A DNA stretch of 64,000 bases, from contig CAJTTZ010000001.1 in NCBI GenBank assembly GCA_910579505.1, forward strand, positions 620,001-684,000, given 5' to 3'. Within the stretch, counting starts at the first letter, position 1, and every line of letters begins with the position of its first letter. The position numbers and the translations under genes are program-made. The notes below the pieces were generated by a model. That model was not told the DNA's origin. It made no database searches and saw nothing but the letters and a program-made list of their open reading frames with translations. Shown piece by piece: positions 52,063 to 61,223 of the stretch. This stretch comes from an uncultured Lachnospiraceae bacterium. GTDB lineage: Bacteria > Bacillota > Clostridia > Lachnospirales > Lachnospiraceae.

Positions 52063-52934
52063 TGTTCTTGTTTATCCCGGAATATATGATTAAGCGCCAC
52101 TGTCGCCAGCACACAGATGATGATAAACACTACGCCTATCGCATTGCCGTACCCGTATTTAAACGCTTTAAATGCCTGCTGGTACAGATAGTTCGCCGCA
52201 AACTGCGTGCTGTTGTTCGGACCTCCGTTTGTCAGAAGATATACCGTCTCCATCTGTTTCAGGGCTGAAATAACGGCCATCGTCACATTGATCTGGATCA
52301 CCGGCTTCATCAATGGCAGCGTAATCCGGAAAAAGGTAGTCCACCAGTCCGCCCCGTCAATGGAAGCCGCCTCATAAAGCACAGGATCAATGTTTTTTAT
52401 GCCGGTATAATAAATCAGCATTCCCCAGCCGAACCCATGCCAGATCAGTACGATCAGCACCGACCATATGGCATTCTGCTGAGAGAGCCAGTTGATCTTT
52501 CCCGGATGCCCAAAAGCTTTGGCAATATTGTTTAAAAGACCAAAATCCGGGTTGTAGATGAATTTCCACAGATAGGCAATGACCGCCACCGAAATGACAT
52601 TCGGTATAAAGTAGATGCAGCGGAAAACACCCTCCGCCTTCCCCTGCAGCTTATCTAACACCGCCGCCACCAGAATCGCCAGCGGGTGCTGGATACATAT
52701 GAACCCGACCGCCAGCAGAAGCGAATTTCTAAGTGATCTGCCAAAGGCGCTGTCATGGACTAAATTCGCATAATTTTCAAAGCCGACCAGGTGCGCTTCC
52801 CCCATGCCCGTATAATCCGTAAAGCCATAATAAACGCTCAGACAAATCGGCGCCAGTACGGCAAACAGAAAGACCAGTATTCCCGGCAGGACCAGACTGA
52901 AGATAACGGGCTTATTACTATACAGTTTTTTCAT
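52050..52934 (-). CDS. Sugar ABC transporter permease (MalF/UgpA-like)
   Basis: 294-residue inner-membrane permease with six membrane segments and the EAA loop KNIDPVLYEAASIDGADWWTTFFRITLPLMKP. The start at 52934 (MKKLYSNKPVIF) has GGAG 6 bases upstream; the longer frame covers a hairpin and is rejected. It follows the solute-binding protein gene and precedes the second permease gene. Its 3' end forms part of the large stem-loop of element D. Confidence 0.94.
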   Translation of the reverse strand: MKKLYSNKPVIFSLVLPGILVFLFAVLAPICLSVYYGFTDYTGMGEAHLVGFENYANLVHDSAFGRSLRNSLLLAVGFICIQHPLAILVAAVLDKLQGKAEGVFRCIYFIPNVISVAVIAYLWKFIYNPDFGLLNNIAKAFGHPGKINWLSQQNAIWSVLIVLIWHGFGWGMLIYYTGIKNIDPVLYEAASIDGADWWTTFFRITLPLMKPVIQINVTMAVISALKQMETVYLLTNGGPNNSTQFAANYLYQQAFKAFKYGYGNAIGVVFIIICVLATVALNHIFRDKQEQREK

Positions 52935-52968
52935 AAGAATCTCCTTTCCAACGGGTACAAATAAGGAA

Positions 52969-53002
52969 GGATGCCGCAAAAGCCTTTTCCTTTTGGACAT
53001 CC
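52969..53002 (-). promoter_or_regulatory. Intercistronic hairpin after the solute-binding protein gene
   Basis: GGATG/CATCC (52969-52973, 52998-53002) and AAAAG/CTTTT (52978-52982, 52990-52994) form a two-part stem between the binding-protein and first permease genes; on the minus strand it is followed by TTCCTTATTT. A partial terminator or mRNA stabiliser here would explain the usual excess of binding protein over permease. Confidence 0.5.
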
Positions 53003-53029
53003 TCCCCTGATCATTCAATAGATCTGCGT

Positions 53030-54403
53030 TTATTTACATGCCGCGCCGATTGCTGCGAGGAAGTCCTCTACAGGTGTAGAACCGTTGGATACGCCCTGAA
53101 TCTCACTCTCAATAGCCGTCTTGAATGCGGAAGGACCGCAGTCGTTTATCGGTGTGCCAGAAACACTTGTCGCATTCTTTAAAATTTCCATGATCTGTTT
53201 CTGTAACTCTGTCTCATTTCCTGTCAGATACGCCGTCTGATCCTGCGCAGACATACCCACGCCGTTCTCCCAGCCATATTTGGAAAGCTTGTCAGGCTGA
53301 TACATATAGTTCAGGAACTTAATCGCCTCATCCTTTACCGCAGAATTAGCAGACACTGCATAACCGCCGCCATTCCATGCTGCAATATCGTTTGCGCCGC
53401 CCTTGCCGCCGTCCACTACAGGCATGGTAAAGGCACGGATGTTGTCGCGGATCTCAGGAGCGATATCCTCATTCAGTGCCATGGATGCGTCCCAGCTTCC
53501 CATGCAGTACATAGCTGCCTGTCCGTTGGTGAAAAGGTTCATCGTTGTGCCATAATCCTGAGAGTCATATCCCACCTGGAACATACCGGCATCCGCAAAA
53601 TTCACAAGAATCTGCGTCGCCTGCTTGATCTCCGGCGCGGTAAAGTCTCCTGTGGCAACCGCGTTGCTGACAATATCCGCATACTCGATACCGGCAACTT
53701 TCACCATAATATCTGTCAGGAAGCATGCCATCGGCCACCCGTCTCCGCCGTCCATGGCAACCGGCGTAATTCCCGCTGCCTGAATATCCCCGCAGAGAGA
53801 AAGCAGCTCATCCGTTGTGGCAGGAACCTTCCAGCCGTTATCGTCAAACATCTTCTGGTTGTAATAGAAAAGCATGATATCCGTATTTCTCGGAAGACCG
53901 TACAGTTTCTCGTCCTTTTTAAAACCGTCGAGGGATCCCGGAATAAAACCGTATTCCGCGTAATCATCCTCGTTCAGTTCCGCCAGCACACCCGCATCCA
54001 GCACCTCGTCAAGAAAAGAAGGCTGTCCCCAGATGCTTACCAGATCCGGCATACCGTCCATGGCATACGCCTTGAATTTCGTCTTGTATGCCTCCTCATC
54101 GAGCGCTTCCACTTCGATGGAAACATTGGGGTTTGCCGCCATATATTCGTCGATAATCATCTGTTCAACAAGCCCCTGTCCGTTCTTGCGGTCAGGCAGA
54201 TTGGAAAACAGTTTAAGCGTGACCGCCTCATCGGCGCTCTCCGCAGGCGTCTCATTTTCTTCCGCATCGGCTGTCTGCGTCTTTGCCGGCGCCTCGTCGT
54301 TTGCGGCATTTGACGCGCTCTCCTGCGCGGAGCCGCCACAGCCTGTAAGCACGGATGCCGTCATCGCTGCCGTCAGTAAAGTAGCCAACATTTTTTTCTT
54401 CAT
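53030..54403 (-). CDS. Sugar ABC transporter solute-binding lipoprotein
   Basis: 457-residue extracellular binding protein (family 1). The lipoprotein signal ends LTGC (Cys at about 22), followed by an Ala/Glu/Thr linker and the two-lobed fold (LKLFSNLPDRKNGQG, then DLVSIWGQPSFLDEVLDAGVLAELNE, GLPRNTDIMLFYYNQKMFDDNGW, FTNGQAAMYCMGSWD, NDIAAWNGGGYAVSANS). The start at 54403 has GGAGG 8 bases upstream. It is the first gene of the locus with two permeases, YesMN and GH30. The sugar is unknown; with GH30 a beta-gluco-oligosaccharide is plausible. Confidence 0.93.
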   Translation of the reverse strand: MKKKMLATLLTAAMTASVLTGCGGSAQESASNAANDEAPAKTQTADAEENETPAESADEAVTLKLFSNLPDRKNGQGLVEQMIIDEYMAANPNVSIEVEALDEEAYKTKFKAYAMDGMPDLVSIWGQPSFLDEVLDAGVLAELNEDDYAEYGFIPGSLDGFKKDEKLYGLPRNTDIMLFYYNQKMFDDNGWKVPATTDELLSLCGDIQAAGITPVAMDGGDGWPMACFLTDIMVKVAGIEYADIVSNAVATGDFTAPEIKQATQILVNFADAGMFQVGYDSQDYGTTMNLFTNGQAAMYCMGSWDASMALNEDIAPEIRDNIRAFTMPVVDGGKGGANDIAAWNGGGYAVSANSAVKDEAIKFLNYMYQPDKLSKYGWENGVGMSAQDQTAYLTGNETELQKQIMEILKNATSVSGTPINDCGPSAFKTAIESEIQGVSNGSTPVEDFLAAIGAACK

Positions 54404-54520
54404 TACCATTTCCTCCCGTTTTCTGTTTTGTTTTGATGGTTTCATCCTACCATCCCGGAAAGCGGGTTTACAGATATCTATTTTTCAAAATGGTGGAATA
54501 TTTTCATCTGTGTGATTTAC

Positions 54521-54546
54521 AAAAAAAAGGATCGCAAAAGCGATCC
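54521..54546 (-). terminator. Terminator of the polA-walJ operon
   Basis: On the minus strand GGATCGC and GCGATCC (plus 54540-54546 and 54529-54535) form a 7-bp stem with a TTTT loop, followed by eight T. It lies about 35 bases after the metallohydrolase stop. Confidence 0.9.
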
Positions 54547-54580
54547 CTTACTACCCTTAATAAACGATATATGACATTCC

Positions 54581-55381
54581 CTACCGCACCTCAATCACTT
54601 CCGACACCTCGTCCCGCTTCGCCACATACAGCGGAAAATCATTGCCGCTGTAATCCGTGTCAGACATAGTGACCTCCACCCGCACCGACTCGTAGGCAAG
54701 CTCCGGCAGATTGTTTTCCTTGCTCAGATGCCCCAGCACAATCGCCTGCATATTGTCGTGCAGCAGGCGGCTAAGGAGCTTTCCAGCCGACTCGTTGGAC
54801 AGATGCCCCCTCTCCCCCAGAATCCGCTGTTTCAGATAATAGGGATACGGCCCCACCTGTAACATGTGCACGTCGTGGTTGGCCTCCAGGTACAGAAGGT
54901 CAAGATTTCTCAGGCACTCCACGGTATAATCGTTGTAACAGCCAAGATCGGTGAGAATCCCGACCCGCCGCCCGTCGTGGTCAATCCGGTATGCCACGGG
55001 ATCTGCCGCGTCATGGGAAGTGCGCACGGGATAGAGCGAAATATCCTTTATCGTACATCGTTCATCCGGCGTAATTTCCCGAAAAAGCGATTCATCTATC
55101 CGCCCAAGGGAAGAGGTATTCCTGATCGCCTCCAGCGTCCCACGCGTTGCGTAAACCGGCACCCCGTATTTTCTGGAAAGCACCCCAAGCCCACTTATAT
55201 GATCGGCGTGCTCATGAGTGATACAGATCGCATCAATGTCTTTCATGGTCAGCCCCAGCGCCTCAAGCCCCGCCTCCGTCCGCTTGCCGCTGATACCTAC
55301 ATCCATCAGAAGATGGGTGGTATCGCTGCCCACATAGACGCAGTTTCCGCTGCTGCCGCTGGCAATACTGCACAGTCTCAT
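54581..55381 (-). CDS. MBL-fold metallohydrolase, YycJ/WalJ-like
   Basis: 266-residue metallo-beta-lactamase-fold hydrolase. The metal motif is ITHEHADHISG (HxHxDH), with ASGSSGNC near the N-terminus, RTSHDAADPVAYRI, ILTDLGCYND and LGHLSKENNLPELA supplying the other ligands. This is the YycJ/WalJ group, linked to DNA or RNA processing. In Bacillus it sits with walRK; here it follows the FtsA-like gene in the polA operon. The ribosome binding site is weak (AAAGG, 10 bases upstream). Confidence 0.88.
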   Translation of the reverse strand: MRLCSIASGSSGNCVYVGSDTTHLLMDVGISGKRTEAGLEALGLTMKDIDAICITHEHADHISGLGVLSRKYGVPVYATRGTLEAIRNTSSLGRIDESLFREITPDERCTIKDISLYPVRTSHDAADPVAYRIDHDGRRVGILTDLGCYNDYTVECLRNLDLLYLEANHDVHMLQVGPYPYYLKQRILGERGHLSNESAGKLLSRLLHDNMQAIVLGHLSKENNLPELAYESVRVEVTMSDTDYSGNDFPLYVAKRDEVSEVIEVR

Positions 55382-55428
55382 AATTATGTAAACCTTTTAC
55401 GGCCATATTTTCCACAGCCGCCTCTCTC

Positions 55429-57801
55429 TTATTTTTTCCAGTAAATCTCGATCACATCGCCGTTTTTGATACTTTCCATATACTGCGCGCCCCTGCCGTT
55501 CAAATTCGTCACAATCCCGCTGCCCTCAGGCTTTGACAGGTCAAAGTCAATATACTCAAACACGTCTACAAACACGTAATTTTTCTTGCCGTTAAGCCTG
55601 ACGGGGCTGCCATTTACCATCACAGTGATGGGAACGGGCAGATTTTTATTTAGGAGCTCTTCCCTGCGTTTTTCCTCCTCCGCCCTTGCCCGGGCTGCTG
55701 CCTCCTCCTTGGCCCTCGCCTTTGCCTTTGCCTCCTCCTCGGCACGCTTGACGCCGGGACCCATCACAATTCTGGCACCTCTTGGCTTCTGCTCCCCTGC
55801 CGGCTGCGCATTTCCTGCCGCTTCACCTGCAGCCGGATTTCCCGCGCCGTTTTCCGACACATCCGCATCGCCCGCACTCTGTCCTGACGCTCCGGCGTCC
55901 AGTCCGCCGGCCGCTTTCGTTTCTGCCGTTTCCGCCGCCGGGAAATTTTTAGCGGCCATGGAGAATCCGGCCGTCCCCGCCGGCCTGTCCTCCCCGGCAG
56001 ACCGCTCCTCCTCCGCTTCCGCGCGCTCATAGAACTCCACATCGGAAAGCTGCAGATCCTCCATCGTCCAGATCACCGAAAAGTTTTCATATACTTTCGT
56101 GTCCATATCCGCGATCTTATTGTTGACATAGATATTCATGTTCCAGTCGATGACCACATCCATAAACTCAGAAATCTGGCGCACCGTATAGTATCCGAGA
56201 ATCTCAATCTCGTCGTTTTCCTGAATCTCATAATACTCGGACTGCAGCTCCCCGTTGACGCTGGCAAACTTGGGCAGATCCACCTTTTTCTCATTGACCT
56301 CAACCCACATCTTGGAACCAAATTCCGAAAGCTGTCCCAGCGTCATCCGCGCAGCATCCCCGGCAGTTGATTCCACCACACGTATCTGATCGTTTGCGTG
56401 AATCTGTGTGTAAATATCCGCCTCGTTTCCGTTGACGGTAATCCGTGCCGCTTCCCCCGGCTCTCCACGGACGATACGCGGCTTCCCGTTCACCGTAAAA
56501 TTCAGTTCCTTTCCACGCTTCGGGAACAGGCCGTCGCTTGCAAACTCCGCCTGCATCGCCGCATCCACCACAGCCGCTTTGCTGTTATCATAAATCTTGA
56601 CGCGCTGGTCATTAAAGTAGACAAAAATAAAGTTATTGCTCTGCTCGTAAAAGCTTAAGCAGATCCCGATAGGTGTCACCATCAGGGAGTCTTTTCTGGC
56701 GTCCTCCTCCAAAAATTCAATGCCCTGCATGACTTCCTCGCCCCTGACCGCCACGCGCTCGTTCTGGATATCCAGCTTCGCCGCAAGGGCCTGCGTATAA
56801 CCGGGCAGCTTTCCGCCGCCGCCCACCACAAACACGGCGCTGACGGATTTATCGCCGTTGAGCTCCTTGATCTTGGCCGCCACTTGACTGGTCATGTTCT
56901 CAATCACACCGGACACCACGCTCTCCACCTCCTCGGTGGTGATCGTCTGTGTCAGCCCCATGATATCCTTGTACTCAATTATGTCTTTCACGCCGGTGTC
57001 TCGCTTGATCTGTTCCGCCGTGGCAAAGTCCACCAGACAGTGTTTCGCCACCACTTCCGTGAGGGAATCGCCCGCAATGGGAATCATCCCGTAGGCGATT
57101 ATGCTGCCGTCCCTCGTGACCGAGATATCGGATGTGCCCGCACCCACATCCACCAGCGCAATATTTAACATGCGGTACATCTCGGGTATCGCCACCTGAA
57201 TCGCCGCAATCGGCTCCAGCGTCAGATTGACCACCTCCAGGCCCGCAACGCCCACCGCCTTGTAAAGGCCGTTAACCACGTCCTCGGGCAGGAAGGTTGC
57301 GATCAGATCCGCACCGATGGTCTTCGCCTTGTGTCCCTCCAGGTTTCCTATTGTATAACCGTTCATATAATAACGCACAACAGAATATCCCACGCAGTAG
57401 AACTTCATATCCATATCGTTCTTTTCCAGAAACTCCTGATAGGCCCTCTCCACGCCCATGGAGTCCAGCGCGTAAATATCCTCGCCCGTGATTTCCCTTT
57501 CACCCTCAAGCTCCTGATCCACACGCAGCGTCACCGTCTGCAGCACGCGGCCTGCCGCCGCGATACAGACGTCTTTAAGCGGTCTGCCGATCCTCTCCTC
57601 CAGCTCCGCCTTGACTTCCTTTATGGTGCCGCCCACCTTATAAATATCGTGGATCTGCCCGTCCAGCATGGCTCTCGTGCCGTGCTCCCTGATGCTCTGG
57701 GACACCACATGGAACTTGCCGCCCGTGCGGTATCCTATCGTACCTACAATACTCCTTGTCCCGATATCCAGACCAAATACCAACTGTCCCGGAAATTTCA
57801 T
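55429..57801 (-). CDS. Long FtsA-like actin-family protein with C-terminal extension
   Basis: 790-residue protein. Residues 1 to about 400 form an FtsA/PilM/actin-type ATPase: LVFGLDIGTRSIVGTIG (phosphate 1), LVDVGAGTSDISVTRDG (phosphate 2), VFVVGGGGKLPGYTQALA (adenosine). Unlike FtsA (about 420 residues) it continues with beta-rich segments (about 430-590), an Ala/Gly/Glu linker, a basic-acidic coiled coil of AKARAKEEAAARARAEEE type (about 695-725) and a terminal compact domain (about 730-790, VPITVMVNGSPVRLNGKKNY). The ATG at 57801 overlaps the coaE stop (ATGA); a GTG at 57813 is possible. It is probably a Clostridia-specific paralogue, not the main division FtsA. Confidence 0.85.
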   Translation of the reverse strand: MKFPGQLVFGLDIGTRSIVGTIGYRTGGKFHVVSQSIREHGTRAMLDGQIHDIYKVGGTIKEVKAELEERIGRPLKDVCIAAAGRVLQTVTLRVDQELEGEREITGEDIYALDSMGVERAYQEFLEKNDMDMKFYCVGYSVVRYYMNGYTIGNLEGHKAKTIGADLIATFLPEDVVNGLYKAVGVAGLEVVNLTLEPIAAIQVAIPEMYRMLNIALVDVGAGTSDISVTRDGSIIAYGMIPIAGDSLTEVVAKHCLVDFATAEQIKRDTGVKDIIEYKDIMGLTQTITTEEVESVVSGVIENMTSQVAAKIKELNGDKSVSAVFVVGGGGKLPGYTQALAAKLDIQNERVAVRGEEVMQGIEFLEEDARKDSLMVTPIGICLSFYEQSNNFIFVYFNDQRVKIYDNSKAAVVDAAMQAEFASDGLFPKRGKELNFTVNGKPRIVRGEPGEAARITVNGNEADIYTQIHANDQIRVVESTAGDAARMTLGQLSEFGSKMWVEVNEKKVDLPKFASVNGELQSEYYEIQENDEIEILGYYTVRQISEFMDVVIDWNMNIYVNNKIADMDTKVYENFSVIWTMEDLQLSDVEFYERAEAEEERSAGEDRPAGTAGFSMAAKNFPAAETAETKAAGGLDAGASGQSAGDADVSENGAGNPAAGEAAGNAQPAGEQKPRGARIVMGPGVKRAEEEAKAKARAKEEAAARARAEEEKRREELLNKNLPVPITVMVNGSPVRLNGKKNYVFVDVFEYIDFDLSKPEGSGIVTNLNGRGAQYMESIKNGDVIEIYWKK

Positions 57802-58406
57802 TGCCTCTGCCACTGATCTTCCCCCAATTCTTTGTCTATTTGTGTGTAAACACTTTCCAGTGTTCCGTTGTTTTCTATCACTACGCTGCAGTGCTCCCGA
57901 AACGCCTGCGCCGAAAGCTGCTTTCGCAATATGGCGTCGATTTTCTCATCCGTATAGCCTCTCGTCCTTCGAAGTCTCTGCCGCCTGATCTCTTCCTCCG
58001 CATGAATATACCAAATCTCATCCAGAATCCCGGCATAGCCCTCCTCAATCAGAAGCGCCGCCTCTATGAACAGCCACGAAAGACGCCCCGCAGCCCGCTC
58101 CTTTTCTATCTGTTCAGTCAGATATGCCTTCACTGCCGGATGTACGATACCGTTCACTTTCAGCAGCAGTTCGCCGTCCCCAAAGATCCTGGCCGCCATT
58201 CTCTGTTTATCAATCCTGCCCCCGGAGTCCAGAATCTCCTTGCCAAGCAGCGCCTTCAGCGGCTCGTAGCAGACCTCTCCCGGCTCCTCCAGCTGATGGG
58301 CCACCCGGTCCGCCATGATGACCCGGCAGTCCCCGTGCCGTTCCAGATAGGCCAGCACCTCCGATTTCCCGGCCCCCACGCCTCCTGTAATCCCTATGAC
58401 TTTCAT
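57798..58406 (-). CDS. coaE: Dephospho-CoA kinase
   Basis: Last step of coenzyme A synthesis, phosphorylating the ribose 3'-OH. It has 202 residues with the P-loop GITGGVGAGKSEV (5-17), the CoA-binding ADRVAHQLEEPG, IVHPAVKAYL and RRQRLRRTRGYTDEKIDAILRKQLSAQ segments. It lies 29 bases after polA, a conserved polA-coaE order. Confidence 0.96.
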   Translation of the reverse strand: MKVIGITGGVGAGKSEVLAYLERHGDCRVIMADRVAHQLEEPGEVCYEPLKALLGKEILDSGGRIDKQRMAARIFGDGELLLKVNGIVHPAVKAYLTEQIEKERAAGRLSWLFIEAALLIEEGYAGILDEIWYIHAEEEIRRQRLRRTRGYTDEKIDAILRKQLSAQAFREHCSVVIENNGTLESVYTQIDKELGEDQWQRQ

Positions 58407-58435
58407 ACATTCACCGCTTTGTCCTTCTCACACTG

Positions 58436-61165
58436 TTATTTTGCCTCGTACCAGTCGGCCCCCGTGTGCAGATCAGTCTCCAGCCGCACGGATAGTTCCG
58501 CCGCCTGCGCCATCTGTTCCGTAAGAATCCGCCGCACCTGCTCTTCCTCCCCTGCCTCCGTCTCTATCAGCAGTTCGTCGTGCACCTGTAAAATCAGCCG
58601 GGACTTCAAGTTTTCCCTGTGCAGCTTTTCCCACACCCGGATCATGGCGATCTTCATAATGTCAGCCGCCGTTCCCTGAATCGGGGAATTCATCGCCACC
58701 CGCTCGCCAAAGGAACGCTGCATGAAATTGTTGGAGGACAGCTCCGGGATAGGGCGTCTTCGCCCGTACATTGTCGTCACATATCCCTTCTCCTTCGCCT
58801 CCGCCACCATATGGTCCAGAAAGCCTTTGACCCCCGGATAGGTCTCAAAATACTGCTCGATATATTCTGCCGCCTCTTTCTTGGAAATGCTTAAGTCCTG
58901 ACTCAGCCCGAAAGAACTGATGCCGTAAACAATGCCGAAATTGACCGCCTTGGCATTGCGCCTCTGCAAGTCCGTCACTTCCTCAAAAGGCGTATGGAAT
59001 ACCTTTGCAGCGGTAATCCTGTGAATATCCTCCTCCATCCGGTACGCCTCGATCAGCTGTTCATCCTCAGACATATGCGCCAGAATCCGCAGCTCGATCT
59101 GGGAATAATCCGCATCCATGAAAAGATACCCGGCCTTCGGCACAAATACCTTGCGGATCCGCCGGCCAAGTTCCATGCGCATGGGAATATTCTGCAGATT
59201 CGGCTCTGTTGAACTGATCCGCCCGGTGGCCGTGATAGTCTGGTTAAATGTCGAATGAATCCTGCCGTCCGCAGCGATACAGGCAAAAAGCCCCTCCGCG
59301 TAAGTGGACTTTAGCTTCATCAGCCCCCTGTATTCCAGTATATCAGATACAATCGGGTAATCCGGCGCCAGCTTCTCCAAAACATCCGCCGCCGTGGAAT
59401 ACCCCGTCTTCGTCTTTTTACCGCCCTTGATGCCCATTTTATCAAAGAGAATCTCCGCAAGCTGTTTGGGCGAATTGATATTGAATGTGCATCCTGCCTG
59501 CTTATAGACTGCCTGCTCCAGCTCGGCGATTCTGCCGGACAACGCCTCGCCGTAGGCCTTGAGCTTTTCAGGCTGTACCAGCACTCCGTAGGACTCCATG
59601 TCGCAAAGCACCCGGGAAAGCGGCATCTCGATCTCAAAAAAGAGCCTGTCCATTCCCTGCTCTGTCAGCTTTTCGCTGAGAATCCGCGACGCCGCCAGAC
59701 AGACATAAGCCTGATAGCAGGCGTACTGTGCAAAAGTCTCCGGCTCTGTCTCATACGCCTGCGCGTAAGTACCCTTTCCGCAGACCTGTGTCCTGTCCGG
59801 AATCGTCAGCGACAGATACTCGCCCGCGATATCCTCCGTCTGGTAATCGCTCTTTAACGGATTGATCAGGTACGCCGCGATCAGTATATCAAAGTATCTC
59901 CTGTCCCGGTAAGGCTTTCGTACATCCTGTGCGCCCGCCTCGTCACGCCACATGCTCTCCTCACCCGGATCTTCTATCATGTCGTAGAGGGATTTAATAT
60001 CAAAAACACTGAGTTTACATAACTCTTCCCTATTCAAAGCAGTCAGACGTTCTCTCAGGCAGCCTTCCGTCACCTCTCCCTGACAGGGAATGAACGCCAC
60101 ATGGTTCTCCTCCAGCGCAAGCGCAATGCCCGTACAGCCGTTTTCGTCCCTGCTGTCCCGAAAAACCGCAAGTCCGATCTCACAGCTGCCCGCCGCGCTC
60201 TCTCCCTTTTTCCGGCATGCCTCAAAAAGCGCCTCGGCCTCAGCCTTCCCCGTCACGGTATGAAAATCGGCCTCCTGCCGGTTTGACACCGCCACATCCT
60301 TAGAAAAGCGCGACAGTATGTTTTTAAATTCAAGCTGTTTGCACAGCACATAAGCTTCTTCCGTATAAAAATCACCGATCCTCGCCTTATCAAAATCAAA
60401 AGCGATATCCGCATCCACGTTGATGGTCGCAAGTACCTTGCTCAGATCCGCAAGTTCCCGGTTGGCAAGCAGAGATTCCCGGATCGACTTCTTCGGGATT
60501 TCCTCTGCATGGGCATATATATTTTCCAGCGACCCATAAGTGACCATCAGCTCTGTAGCCGTCTTCTCCCCAACCTTCGGCACCCCGGGAATGTTATCCG
60601 CCGTATCGCCCATCAGGGCTTTTAAGTCGATAAACTGGATCGGATTTACCTGATAGGCCGCCTCCACATCCTTAGCATAGTAATCCTCCACCTGGGTCCT
60701 GCCACCCTTTGTCTTTGGAATGCGGATACGGATATGGTCCGTCGCCACCTGCAGAAGATCCCTGTCGCCAGATACAAGGGAGACTTCCATTCCCTGCCGC
60801 TCCGCCCGCTTCGCAAGCGTGCCGAGAATATCGTCCGCTTCCAGACCCGCCTGCTCCACCACACAGATTCCCATGGCGAGAAGCAGCTCCTTCATCACCG
60901 GCACCTGCTCCCTAAGTTCCGTGGGCATGGGCTTTCTCGTCCCCTTGTATTCCCTGTAAATCTCGTGCCGGAAAGTGGGGGCGTGAACATCAAAGGCCAC
61001 CGCCAGATAATCCGCCTGCTCCTCCTCCAGAATCTTGAACATTATATTTAAGAATCCGTATACTGCGTTCGTGTGGAGTCCCTGCCCGTTGGTCAGCTCC
61101 GGCACCCCGTAAAACGCCCTGTGCAATATACTGTGTCCGTCTATCAAAACCAGTTTCAAAGCCAT
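58436..61165 (-). CDS. polA: DNA polymerase I
   Basis: 909-residue repair and Okazaki-fragment polymerase. The N-terminal 5'-3' exonuclease (1 to about 300) is complete (LIDGHSILHRAFYG, AFDVHAPTFRHE, LEADDILGTL, SGDRDLLQ, GDTADNIPGVPKVGEKTA). The middle proofreading domain (about 315-510) lacks the DxE catalytic carboxylates, as in Bacillus and many Firmicutes. The polymerase domain has motif A FMDADYSQIELR, motif B RRNAKAVNFGIVYG and motif C QVHDELLIE. It lies behind an anti-sigma-like gene and before coaE. Confidence 0.97.
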   Translation of the reverse strand: MALKLVLIDGHSILHRAFYGVPELTNGQGLHTNAVYGFLNIMFKILEEEQADYLAVAFDVHAPTFRHEIYREYKGTRKPMPTELREQVPVMKELLLAMGICVVEQAGLEADDILGTLAKRAERQGMEVSLVSGDRDLLQVATDHIRIRIPKTKGGRTQVEDYYAKDVEAAYQVNPIQFIDLKALMGDTADNIPGVPKVGEKTATELMVTYGSLENIYAHAEEIPKKSIRESLLANRELADLSKVLATINVDADIAFDFDKARIGDFYTEEAYVLCKQLEFKNILSRFSKDVAVSNRQEADFHTVTGKAEAEALFEACRKKGESAAGSCEIGLAVFRDSRDENGCTGIALALEENHVAFIPCQGEVTEGCLRERLTALNREELCKLSVFDIKSLYDMIEDPGEESMWRDEAGAQDVRKPYRDRRYFDILIAAYLINPLKSDYQTEDIAGEYLSLTIPDRTQVCGKGTYAQAYETEPETFAQYACYQAYVCLAASRILSEKLTEQGMDRLFFEIEMPLSRVLCDMESYGVLVQPEKLKAYGEALSGRIAELEQAVYKQAGCTFNINSPKQLAEILFDKMGIKGGKKTKTGYSTAADVLEKLAPDYPIVSDILEYRGLMKLKSTYAEGLFACIAADGRIHSTFNQTITATGRISSTEPNLQNIPMRMELGRRIRKVFVPKAGYLFMDADYSQIELRILAHMSEDEQLIEAYRMEEDIHRITAAKVFHTPFEEVTDLQRRNAKAVNFGIVYGISSFGLSQDLSISKKEAAEYIEQYFETYPGVKGFLDHMVAEAKEKGYVTTMYGRRRPIPELSSNNFMQRSFGERVAMNSPIQGTAADIMKIAMIRVWEKLHRENLKSRLILQVHDELLIETEAGEEEQVRRILTEQMAQAAELSVRLETDLHTGADWYEAK

Positions 61166-61223
61166 ATATTATTTAGCCTTTCTGTCTCGCAGCTATGTCC
61201 TCAAGTTCACGGACCGCAAATTT

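Noticed and set aside
54404..54520. CcpA site ahead of the sugar-binding protein gene (TGTAAACCCGCTTTCC)
   Set aside because: It lacks the central CG step at the right position and fits the consensus poorly.
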